Source of the DNA: CAYVKM01 sp964452045
Lineage (GTDB): Bacteria > Calditrichota > Calditrichia > RBG-13-44-9
Direction: 5' to 3'
Length of the DNA: 5,653 bases
Assembly: GCA_964452045.1 (NCBI GenBank)
Contig: CAYVKM010000145.1
Location: 1-5,653 of the forward strand
The notes under the pieces are model-generated. The model was not told the DNA's origin and did no database searches. It saw only the letters and a program-made list of their open reading frames with translations. Of this stretch, positions 1 through 5,653 are shown in pieces. A program made the position numbers and the translations under genes. Each line of letters opens with the position of its first letter. Positions within the stretch are counted from its first letter, which is position 1.

Positions 1-597
1 ATCGTGCTGGATGCCGGAAGCAGTCTGAAATATCCGGAAAAATTTGAAGGGAATATTCGCGAAGTATTTCTCAGTGGGGAAGGCTTTATCGAAGTGGTAC
101 CGGATGCCAAAAGACCATTTATTGTCCATGCCAACCATGCAGTTATCAAAGTATTAGGAACCAAATTTAATGTGCGAGCCTGGCTGCCGGATAAAAGAGT
201 TACCGTTGCAGTAGCTGAAGGAAAAGTTTCTCTCCGGTCGGATAAAAAGGTTGCTCACAAAGAGGTCATCATCGTCAGAGATCAACTGAGTACCCTGCCA
301 GAAAGCGGAGTACCTTCGGATCCATCTCCCGTTAATGTTGAGAAATATCTTGGTTGGATGAAAAACGAGGTAAACTTTGAGAATGCACCCCTTCATGAAA
401 TTTTGTTTCAATTGGAAAGATGGTATGACGTTCAGTTTGTTATTAAGGACTCTTCTATTACTAACGAACACTTAACCTTGCACATTCAAAATAAAACTCT
501 TGACGATATTTTAGAACTCCTCAGCACTTTAACGGATTTACATTATCAACACAGCGGGAAATTAGTTTACGTAAAACCTCCGGAGAATAGCAAATGA
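1..597 (+). CDS. FecR-family anti-sigma factor, C-terminal part (5' end outside window)
   Basis: This is the 3' part of a FecR-type anti-sigma/sigma-regulator gene; the reading frame is open at base 1, so the true start lies upstream. 198 residues are visible. The first ~77 match the FecR domain core: an AGSSLKYP stretch, REVFLSGEGFIEV, RPFIVH, then VLGTKFNVRAW and VAVAEGKVSL. Visible residues ~115-193 match the Bacteroidota FecR C-terminal domain (DUF4974 type), with YLGWMKNEVNFENAPL, LERWYDVQF and a final LVYVKP strand. In this family an N-terminal cytoplasmic segment holds an ECF sigma factor and one membrane helix precedes the periplasmic FecR domain; both would be outside the window. The gene ends in TGA directly followed by TAG. 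The receptor gene 55 nt downstream is its expected signalling partner, and a FecI-like sigma gene is expected upstream. The family call is firm; the inducing signal is unknown. Confidence 0.93.
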   Translation: MVLDAGSSLKYPEKFEGNIREVFLSGEGFIEVVPDAKRPFIVHANHAVIKVLGTKFNVRAWLPDKRVTVAVAEGKVSLRSDKKVAHKEVIIVRDQLSTLPESGVPSDPSPVNVEKYLGWMKNEVNFENAPLHEILFQLERWYDVQFVIKDSSITNEHLTLHIQNKTLDDILELLSTLTDLHYQHSGKLVYVKPPENSK

Positions 598-641
598 TAG
601 CTATTTATACCGGGAATTTTCAAAACCTCAATATAAATACC

Positions 642-646
642 AGGTG
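642..646 (+). promoter_or_regulatory. Ribosome binding site deciding the receptor start
   Basis: AGGTG at 642-646 lies 6 nt before ATG 653 (AGG alone ends 8 nt before it) and supports that ATG. The in-frame GTG at 644 overlaps this motif and has no purine-rich sequence upstream, so it is a poor start. The motif lies within a small palindrome, GGTG-TT-CACC (643-652), which touches the start codon; its 2-nt spacer makes a stable hairpin unlikely. Confidence 0.6.
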
Positions 647-652
647 TTCACC

Positions 653-3283
653 ATGAGCTTTTTAAGAATAATTTTACTTATTTGTTGGTGTTTACTACTC
701 TTCCTCAATTTATCGTTGTTAGCACATCAAGGAAATTCTTTCGATAAGATCGATGAGAATGGTGATCAAAAGGTTCCCCAAACATTGCTCACAAAAATTT
801 CCGTGGAATTTGATGGCGTTTCATTAGAGGATGCACTTTTCGTTATTGCCGAAAAGGGTAACCTCAAATTGAACTATAACTCCAATCGCCTTCCGATTAA
901 CAAAAAAGTTTCACTGAAAATGGAAGATGTAACTGCTATTAAAGCATTACTAAAAATTCTGAATGTTACCGGGGCCGGGTTAGTGGTTACCAATGGTGGG
1001 CAACTTGCCATTACTCCAAAATCGGAATCAAAAGGGCAGATCAAAGGCATTATTACCGATAAAAAATCACACGAACCTCTGGTAGGTGTTAATATAGTTG
1101 TCTTGGGAAGTAAAATGGGTGCGGCTACTGCGGCCAATGGAAAATTTCTGATTCCTAAACTCCCAACCGGTGTTTACTCTTTAGAAGCCTCCATGATCGG
1201 GTATGAGTCAAAAATAATAAATGACGTACTCATTACGGAAAATACATCTGTGGAGATACCTATTGAATTGGAGGAACATACTTACTCCTTAAAAGAGGTT
1301 GTCGTGACGCCGGGTCATTTTTCATTGATGGAAAAAAATCCTGAATCCAGAGATGCAATTAAAGCAAAAGATATCCGCAGCTTTCCGCAGTTAGGAGAGG
1401 ATATATACCGGGCGATAAATCGTCTACCCGGTGTTACCGGAAATGATGTTTCAGCAAAATTTACCATACGTGGTGGAGAATATGACGAAGTGCTGGTGCT
1501 GCTTGACGGCATGGAATTGTACAATCCTTTTCATCTTAACGATCTGGATGGATTTTTCAGCATCATTGACGTAGAGGCTATCCGAAGCATCGATATGATG
1601 ACCGGTGCCTTTCCTGCGGAATATGGAAATCGTCTGAGCGGCGTATTCAGCATGAAAACCGTCAACCCGGCAGCGGAGAACCGCAGAACCTCTGTGGCGA
1701 TCAGCTTTTTGAACGCCCGCTTTCTTACCCAGGGAAGCACTGATAACGGCAAATGGCAGTGGTTGTTTTTAGGCCGGAGAGGATATATGGACTTATTGTT
1801 AAAATGGTTAAATCCTGAAGATGAGTTGAGGCCGGTTTATTATGATGTTTTAAGTAAAATTCAGTACAATATTAATTCCCGGCATTCGATTGCCGCCCAT
1901 GTGTTGGCAGCGGATGATGATATCACTTTGATTGAAACCGACGATAAATTGGAATTTAAAAGTGGTTATGGCAGTACCTACGGATGGCTGACCTGGTATG
2001 CGCAATTTCATCCAAAACTTTTTGCCCGGACTATATTTTCCAAAGGAAAGGTAGCGGAAAGAGGGGATGTAAACCAGATACCCGGACAGGATTCGGATTT
2101 TGAGGGTGATGCACGTATTAAGCGCAATTTCAATTTTGTTGGATTGAAGCAGGATTGGAGTTATGACTTATCCGACCGTTCTTTGTTAAAATGGGGTTTT
2201 AGCGCCAGACATCTCACCGCAGGCTACGATTTCTTCTTTGCCGAACCAATTGTTATCGGGCATGTTAACGGAAATGAAATATATGACAACGATACGACTA
2301 TGGTGCAGGAATATCCTGAGGGCGATGAATTTGGTATCTATGCGGGAAACCGGTTTCGGCTTTTCCATCCTTTGACCGCCGAACTGGGCATTCGCTACGA
2401 TTATGCATCCTGGACAGGTGACAACGACGTTAGTCCCAGAATTAATTTCGCCTATGATCTGAGCAAAAATACGGTAGTCCGGACCGGATGGGGAAAGTTT
2501 TATCAAACCCAGGGAATCCATAAACTGAATGCGGTAGATGGAGACCAATTGTTCTACCCGGCTGAGTTGGCAGAACATCGGGTAATAGCTCTTGAGCATG
2601 AAACGAAGAATGGTATTAATCTAAGGATAGCGGCGTATCAAAAAAAGTTATCTCATATTCGCCCACGCTATCAAAATTACAAGGGTTTCGCGCTAAATCC
2701 ATTTGCTGAAATTCATCCCGATCGCATCAGGGTTGAACCAGAAAATGGAGAATGCAAGGGATTTGAAATTTATATGAAAAAAGATGAGGGCGAGAAATTT
2801 AGCTGGTGGGCAAGTTACAGCTATGCTATTGCAGAAGAGGTGATCGGCGGTAAAACAATACCGCGGGATTTCGACCAGCGGCATACCGTTTATTTAGATT
2901 TTAACTATCAGCCGAATAAAAAATGGGGGATGAACGTATCCTGGCAATATCATTCCGGTTGGCCGTTTACCGAATCGCGGGTAAATGTTATTAAACAATG
3001 GCCTGACGGATCGTACGATATTGAGTGGATACCAGGACCGTTGAATGCCGGGCGTTTACCTGCCTACCACCGCATGGATATCCGGGTTAACCGGGATTTT
3101 CAAACATCCCATGGTCGCATTTCCGCATTTATAGAGTTGAGAAATATATACAGCCGGGACAATTTCAGAGAATATAAATATGAATTTGTTACCTACCCGG
3201 ATGGTAGTTATGAAGTAATCAGAACCGGACATGAAAGATTATTGCCATTGGTACCTTCATTCGGGATCATATGGGATTTTTAG
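653..3283 (+). CDS. TonB-dependent outer-membrane receptor/transducer with STN and CarboxypepD_reg-like domains
   Basis: This complete 876-residue outer-membrane protein imports an unknown ligand with TonB/ExbBD energy and probably signals its presence. Residues 1-24 are a signal peptide (MSFLRIILLI, then a long hydrophobic run ending near LLAHQ). Residues ~49-123 form an STN domain (secretin/TonB short N-terminus: VEFDGVSLEDALF to LAITPK). Residues ~129-208 form a CarboxypepD_reg-like domain (GQIKGIITD, EPLVGVNIVV, GKFLIPKLPTGVYSLEASMIGY). LKEVVVTP at 213-220 is a candidate TonB-box region. The plug runs ~235-340 (LPGVTGNDVSAKFTIRGG, VLLDGMELYNPFHL, GAFPAEYGNRLSGVFSM). The rest is the beta-barrel, ending in PSFGIIWDF with the terminal Phe typical of BAM substrates. 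ATG 653 is preferred to GTG 644 because AGGTG at 642-646 serves as its ribosome binding site. FecR lies immediately upstream, probably in the same operon. No SusD-like gene follows, so it looks like a stand-alone receptor rather than a SusCD pair. The ligand cannot be read from the sequence. Confidence 0.94.
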   Translation: MSFLRIILLICWCLLLFLNLSLLAHQGNSFDKIDENGDQKVPQTLLTKISVEFDGVSLEDALFVIAEKGNLKLNYNSNRLPINKKVSLKMEDVTAIKALLKILNVTGAGLVVTNGGQLAITPKSESKGQIKGIITDKKSHEPLVGVNIVVLGSKMGAATAANGKFLIPKLPTGVYSLEASMIGYESKIINDVLITENTSVEIPIELEEHTYSLKEVVVTPGHFSLMEKNPESRDAIKAKDIRSFPQLGEDIYRAINRLPGVTGNDVSAKFTIRGGEYDEVLVLLDGMELYNPFHLNDLDGFFSIIDVEAIRSIDMMTGAFPAEYGNRLSGVFSMKTVNPAAENRRTSVAISFLNARFLTQGSTDNGKWQWLFLGRRGYMDLLLKWLNPEDELRPVYYDVLSKIQYNINSRHSIAAHVLAADDDITLIETDDKLEFKSGYGSTYGWLTWYAQFHPKLFARTIFSKGKVAERGDVNQIPGQDSDFEGDARIKRNFNFVGLKQDWSYDLSDRSLLKWGFSARHLTAGYDFFFAEPIVIGHVNGNEIYDNDTTMVQEYPEGDEFGIYAGNRFRLFHPLTAELGIRYDYASWTGDNDVSPRINFAYDLSKNTVVRTGWGKFYQTQGIHKLNAVDGDQLFYPAELAEHRVIALEHETKNGINLRIAAYQKKLSHIRPRYQNYKGFALNPFAEIHPDRIRVEPENGECKGFEIYMKKDEGEKFSWWASYSYAIAEEVIGGKTIPRDFDQRHTVYLDFNYQPNKKWGMNVSWQYHSGWPFTESRVNVIKQWPDGSYDIEWIPGPLNAGRLPAYHRMDIRVNRDFQTSHGRISAFIELRNIYSRDNFREYKYEFVTYPDGSYEVIRTGHERLLPLVPSFGIIWDF

Positions 3284-3300
3284 AAGAATTGTAATTGAAT

Positions 3301-3343
3301 CCGATCACTTGATCAAAGAAAACTTCCGATCAAGATAGAAAAC
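3301..3343 (+). repeat. Imperfect tandem repeat after the receptor gene
   Basis: CCGATCA occurs at 3301-3307 and 3326-3332, and GAAAAC follows at 3318-3323 and again at 3338-3343. The two units differ in internal spacing, so this is an imperfect duplication of about 20 nt. The same bases create the 7-bp stem annotated as a possible terminator. No function is evident. Confidence 0.4.
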
Positions 3344-3350
3344 GTTTTTT
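3308..3350 (+). terminator. Possible weak terminator of the FecR-receptor operon
   Basis: CTTGATC at 3308-3314 can pair with GATCAAG at 3328-3334 (7 bp, 13-nt loop), 25 nt after the receptor stop codon. A run of six T follows at 3345-3350. The stem has only three G-C pairs, the loop is large, and ten bases separate stem and T-run, so it is not a standard intrinsic terminator. Its position at the end of an operon before a long gap is the main argument for it. Confidence 0.25.
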
Positions 3351-3450
3351 ACCCTTTCGTGAGACGATAGCTGCTATATATTGTCCTAGTATCTAAATCC
3401 TATATACTATATTCTCATTTTTTCCTTTTCCGCTTCCCCCTGCTTTCCAC

Positions 3451-3528
3451 GGTATTGATACCTCATCACAATAATTGCATGAGGAAAAACTTTTCCTTAA
3501 ATAATAGGCAATACTTTTCCTAGTAGGA
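3451..3528. promoter_or_regulatory. Cluster of overlapping inverted repeats upstream of the lipoprotein gene
   Basis: Four inverted repeats follow one another: GGTAT-TG-ATACC (3451-3462); CCTCAT (3461-3466) with ATGAGG (3479-3484), which enclose CAAT-A-ATTG (3469-3477); AGGAAAA-AC-TTTTCCT (3482-3497); and TCCTA-G-TAGGA (3518-3528). The first and second share CC at 3461-3462, and the second and third share AGG at 3482-3484, so as RNA the hairpins would exclude one another. TTTTCCT recurs at 3515-3521 and 3420-3426, giving AGGAAAA other possible partners. The cluster ends 147 nt before the lipoprotein start. It could be operator DNA or part of a leader RNA, but AT-rich sequence produces short palindromes by chance, so function is not established. 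Confidence 0.35.
3489..3521 (+). repeat. Direct repeat ACTTTTCCT, two copies 24 nt apart
   Basis: ACTTTTCCT is found at 3489-3497 and 3513-3521, offset by 24 bp. The first copy is one arm of a 7-bp inverted repeat (3482-3497); the second runs into the palindrome TCCTAGTAGGA (3518-3528). The shorter core TTTTCCT also occurs at 3420-3426 inside the pyrimidine-rich tract. Repeated 7-9 bp words in a promoter-proximal gap could be protein-binding sites, but this is inferred only from their recurrence. Confidence 0.4.
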
Positions 3529-3663
3529 TTTATGAATATTAATCTTACCTATTGTTATTATTCACGATAACTTAATAATGAAAACGACCGGCCAACTTTT
3601 TGCAATAAGTTAATATTTGGGTTGTGCTTTTCTATGTCAATTTATGCCTTTAAAACAAAGACT

Positions 3664-3668
3664 AAGGA
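3664..3668 (+). promoter_or_regulatory. Ribosome binding site deciding the lipoprotein start
   Basis: AAGGA at 3664-3668 lies 7 nt before ATG 3676. It decides against the in-frame upstream starts TTG 3622 and ATG 3634, which lack such a motif and would place extra polar residues ahead of the lipoprotein signal peptide. Confidence 0.75.
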
Positions 3669-3675
3669 AAATATC

Positions 3676-4782
3676 ATGAAAGTTATAGCCCTTCCTCTTG
3701 TCATTTTTGTTTTCGTAATAGCTGGATGTAAAAATTCGACCGAATCTAAACCGGATCCTCTTGTCGTACAGCTTGAGCCAACCGATGTATCAACTTATGG
3801 CGGTTCAGACGGTGCAATTGATTTGACTGTAAGCGGCGGAACAACACCTTATCAGTTTCAGTGGTCCAATGGGGCGACAACGGAAGATATAAGCAATGTA
3901 AGTGCGGGCAGCTACATCGTGACAGTGACAGATGCCAGTACACAAACAAAAACTGATTCGACCATTATCAGACAACCCGAGGTATTCATCTTCTGTTCTG
4001 ATCGTGATGGAGATAATGAAATCTATCTGATGCGCACCGACGGCAGTAATCTGCAACAATTAACTTTTAATACAGCGGAAGAATGGGCGCCTGCCTGGTC
4101 CCCGGATGGTTCGCAGATCGCTTTTGCTTCAGATCGACAAGGGAACTATGACATTTATGTCATGAATGCTGATGGTAGTAATCAGGATTCCCTTACCGAT
4201 AATGCTGCTGCAGATCACGATCCGACCTGGTCACCTGATGGCTCCAGAATTGCATTTTGGTCCGATCGTGATGGGGACCGAGATATATACATCATGAACG
4301 CTGACGGCAGTGGGCTTGAAAAAATTACTCACAATAACTTTGTCGACACTTCTCCTGATTGGTCGCCTGATGGGACGAAAATTACCTTTCATTCGGATCA
4401 GAATGGTGGTCCAGACATCTTTCTTATGGATACGGACGGTAGTAACCGCCAGGCATTAACAAATTCAGCTGGTAGGAATTTTTTACCCGACTGGTCTCCT
4501 GATAATGGTCAGATCGTATTTGAATCTGACCGAAACGGTCCCCTTGAGTTATATATCATGAATGCCAATGGCAGCAACCAGCGACGGTTGACCTTTACTG
4601 ACAGTGATAACCATGAACCGGACTGGTCTCCTGACGGAACTCAGATCGCTTTTGCCTCTTTCCACATCAACAATTATGAAATCTTAATTATTAATACGGA
4701 TGGTACTCATTTGTACAATGTAACTAATCATCAGTCGAGCGATTATGGTCCTGCCTGGTTGCCGGCTTTGCCCGGGAGATAA
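3676..4782 (+). CDS. Lipoprotein with SprB-like repeat and six-bladed TolB/PD40-type beta-propeller
   Basis: The gene encodes 368 residues. Residues 1-18 are a lipoprotein signal peptide (MKVIALPLVIFVFVIAGC) with Cys18 as the lipidated residue. Lys at +2 is not an Asp inner-membrane retention signal, so an outer-membrane location is likely; no clear acidic surface-export signal follows. Residues ~30-101 match one SprB-type repeat (GGSDGAIDLTVSGGTTPYQF, then WSNGATTEDISNVSAGSYIV and TVTD), an Ig-like unit common in Bacteroidota surface proteins. Residues ~102-363 are six PD40/TolB-like propeller units with the pattern SDRxG..(D/E)IY(L/I)M.(T/A)DGSN...LT...P.WSPDG. The start at 3676 is fixed by AAGGA at 3664-3668 and by the signal peptide. 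No catalytic residues are visible; the propeller probably binds a protein, peptide or glycan at the cell surface or in the periplasm. This is not TolB itself: it lacks the TolB N-terminal domain and carries a lipid anchor. An exported peptidase gene follows 56 nt downstream. Confidence 0.9.
   Translation: MKVIALPLVIFVFVIAGCKNSTESKPDPLVVQLEPTDVSTYGGSDGAIDLTVSGGTTPYQFQWSNGATTEDISNVSAGSYIVTVTDASTQTKTDSTIIRQPEVFIFCSDRDGDNEIYLMRTDGSNLQQLTFNTAEEWAPAWSPDGSQIAFASDRQGNYDIYVMNADGSNQDSLTDNAAADHDPTWSPDGSRIAFWSDRDGDRDIYIMNADGSGLEKITHNNFVDTSPDWSPDGTKITFHSDQNGGPDIFLMDTDGSNRQALTNSAGRNFLPDWSPDNGQIVFESDRNGPLELYIMNANGSNQRRLTFTDSDNHEPDWSPDGTQIAFASFHINNYEILIINTDGTHLYNVTNHQSSDYGPAWLPALPGR
3979..4779 (+). repeat. 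Six propeller units with exact 132-nt (44-residue) period
   Basis: Within the lipoprotein the Pro of the P.W motif falls at residues 139, 183, 227, 271, 315 and 359, and the Ser of the SDR motif at 108, 152, 196, 240, 284 and 328. Every interval is exactly 44 residues (132 nt). The first unit lacks its leading PxWSPDG strand and the last ends as PAWLPALPGR, so N- and C-terminal parts should complete one blade together, as in the usual propeller closure. The sixth unit is the most diverged: FHINNYEI replaces the SDRxG loop, and PAWLP replaces PxWSP. Confidence 0.88.
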
Positions 4783-4838
4783 TTTATGTACCTTTAGCAG
4801 TAAGTTTATTTCAAGGGTCCAACCAGAAAGAGAACGAA

Positions 4839-5653
4839 ATGAACCGTATTAATTGCATTCTTTTGTTCCACCTTTTTATTTCGTTACATTTTCTGTTAAG
4901 CTTATCATCACACGCTCAACCATCCGGGATAGACATCCAACTCAAGCAGCAGATGCTTCAACAAAAAGCGATACGATATCAGCAACTGTTTTTAAGTGAA
5001 CAGCAGATAACGGCAAATCAGAATGAATATGATATAAAATACTACGCTCTCAATCTGACCCCTGACCCGACAACTGCAGTGTTAAGCGGGGTGGTGAATG
5101 TGGTGGGTGAAGTTGCGACATCATCACTGGATTATGTCGATTTGAACTTCTGGGATGGAATGTCGATCAGTGATGTTTATCCGGCAAACTCCCCGGGCAG
5201 TCACTTAAACTACACTCGAAATAACGATATTTTAACCATTCAATTGGACAAAACATATTCCCAGGGCGAAACATTCAATCTGGAAATTGTCTATCACGGA
5301 CAGCCGCAAAATTCCAATTACTACTCTTTTAGTTTCGATAGTTATGACGGCAATCCAATGATCTGGACTTTGAGTTCCGTCTTCGGCGCGCGAGCCTGGT
5401 GGCCGTGTAAGGATGTGCCTTCTGATAAACCGGATTCAATTGATATCCGTGTAACCATAGCCGGTAACCTGACAATTGTATCAAACGGAGCATTGAGGGA
5501 AACAATTACCAATGGTAACTATACCACCTACCGGTGGCATGAAGGATATCCCATTGCCACCTACCTGGTCTTTTTAGCCATCTATCCTTACCAAGTGAAT
5601 TATGATGACTATATCTACCATGGCGGTGCGGACACCATGAAAATTCATTTTTA
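4839..5653 (+). CDS. Exported M1-family metallopeptidase (aminopeptidase N-like), N-terminal part
   Basis: The reading frame is open to the window end; 271 codons are visible. Residues 1-26 form a signal peptide, with likely cleavage after SHA before Gln27. Residues ~64-250 match the N-terminal beta-domain of M1 peptidases: NEYDIKYYALNLTPDP followed by LSGVVNVVGEV, the marker ARAWWPCKDVPSDKPDSIDI (184-203), VSNGAL (214-219), and TYRWHEGYPIATYLVFLAIY (230-249), matching the family's conserved 'P-x-x-x-Y-L' strand. The exopeptidase GxMEN motif and the HExxH-E zinc site, expected further downstream, are outside the window, so activity cannot be judged. ATG 4839 is preceded by the purine-rich AAAGAGA (4827-4833). 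The 56-nt gap after the lipoprotein gene shows no terminator, so co-transcription is plausible. Many relatives in this group end in a type IX secretion C-terminal domain, which would also be outside the window. The protein is predicted to trim peptides outside the cytoplasm. Confidence 0.9.
   Translation, partial: MNRINCILLFHLFISLHFLLSLSSHAQPSGIDIQLKQQMLQQKAIRYQQLFLSEQQITANQNEYDIKYYALNLTPDPTTAVLSGVVNVVGEVATSSLDYVDLNFWDGMSISDVYPANSPGSHLNYTRNNDILTIQLDKTYSQGETFNLEIVYHGQPQNSNYYSFSFDSYDGNPMIWTLSSVFGARAWWPCKDVPSDKPDSIDIRVTIAGNLTIVSNGALRETITNGNYTTYRWHEGYPIATYLVFLAIYPYQVNYDDYIYHGGADTMKIHF

Larger units (their letters stand above)
3284..3675. other. AT-rich intergenic region, no gene seen
   Basis: These 392 nt separate the receptor stop from the lipoprotein start. 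I see no convincing coding sequence on either strand and no tRNA or other RNA gene. The region holds a weak terminator-like stem near 3308-3350, a pyrimidine-rich tract at 3418-3448 (only G3432 and G3442 break it), a cluster of short inverted repeats at 3451-3528, and AT-rich sequence up to 3675. A promoter for the lipoprotein is expected here. The best -7-like candidate, TAATATTTG at 3611-3619, resembles the Bacteroidota TAnnTTTG element but has one extra base and no good -33 TTG at the right distance, so I do not annotate a promoter. Confidence 0.7.

Noticed and set aside
644..652. GTG at 644 as the receptor start
   Set aside because: It overlaps the AGGTG ribosome binding motif and has none of its own; ATG 653 gives a normal signal peptide.
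2186..2599. Antisense open frame of 137 codons inside the receptor gene
   Set aside because: It lies wholly opposite a well-supported receptor coding region, has no recognisable domain, and is best explained as a shadow frame. The same applies to the shorter antisense frames at 154-471, 874-1137, 1315-1524, 1531-1752, 2693-2884, 3746-3949 and 3805-4059.
3387..3423. TAGTAT/ATACTA hairpin (3387-3392 with 3404-3409) followed by six T at 3418-3423 as a terminator
   Set aside because: The stem has only two G-C pairs, an 11-nt loop, and 8 nt before the T-run; too weak to call.
3479..3528. CRISPR array or mobile-element end
   Set aside because: The repeats are only 5-9 nt, irregularly spaced, and no transposase, integrase or Cas gene is present in the window.
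3611..3619. TAATATTTG as a Bacteroidota-type -7 promoter element
   Set aside because: Spacing differs from TAnnTTTG by one base and no TTG lies at the expected -33 distance; such AT-rich words are common in this gap.
3622..3675. TTG 3622 or ATG 3634 as the lipoprotein start
   Set aside because: They add up to 18 polar or charged residues before a signal peptide that is already complete from ATG 3676, and lack a ribosome binding motif.
3676..4782. TolB of the Tol-Pal system
   Set aside because: The protein has a lipobox, an SprB-like repeat instead of the TolB N-terminal domain, and no tol or pal neighbours in view.

Overview
The window reads as a piece of chromosome from a Gram-negative bacterium of the Bacteroidota/FCB group (Bacteroidota, Ignavibacteriota, Calditrichota and relatives). 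The indications are a FecR anti-sigma protein with the Bacteroidota-type C-terminal domain, a TonB-dependent receptor with STN and carboxypeptidase-regulatory-like N-terminal modules, an SprB-type repeat in a lipoprotein, and a secreted M1 peptidase with a signal peptide ending in A|Q. The exact phylum cannot be fixed from this sequence. All four genes are on the + strand and all encode envelope or exported proteins.

Layout. Positions 1-597 hold the 3' part of a FecR-family anti-sigma factor gene that begins outside the window. After a 55-nt gap comes a full-length TonB-dependent outer-membrane receptor/transducer (653-3283). Next is a 392-nt AT-rich intergenic region (3284-3675) containing several short, partly overlapping inverted repeats and repeated TTTTCCT words. 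It is followed by a lipoprotein made of one SprB-like repeat and a six-bladed TolB/PD40-type beta-propeller (3676-4782). After a 56-nt gap comes the 5' part of an exported M1-family (aminopeptidase N-like) metallopeptidase (4839 to the window end), which stops before the catalytic motifs.

How the genes may work together. FecR and the receptor form a classic cell-surface signalling pair: the STN domain of the receptor is expected to contact the periplasmic C-terminal part of FecR, which controls an ECF sigma factor (FecI type) probably encoded just upstream. No SusD-like partner follows the receptor in this window. The lipoprotein and the peptidase may form a second transcription unit, since no convincing terminator lies between them. 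A link between the two units, such as peptide capture and uptake, is only a guess from proximity.

Nothing here is clearly a new system. The points most worth a second look are the overlapping palindromes in the intergenic region, the strictly 44-residue-periodic propeller fused to an SprB repeat, and the matching STN-like domains at the adjoining ends of FecR and the receptor.
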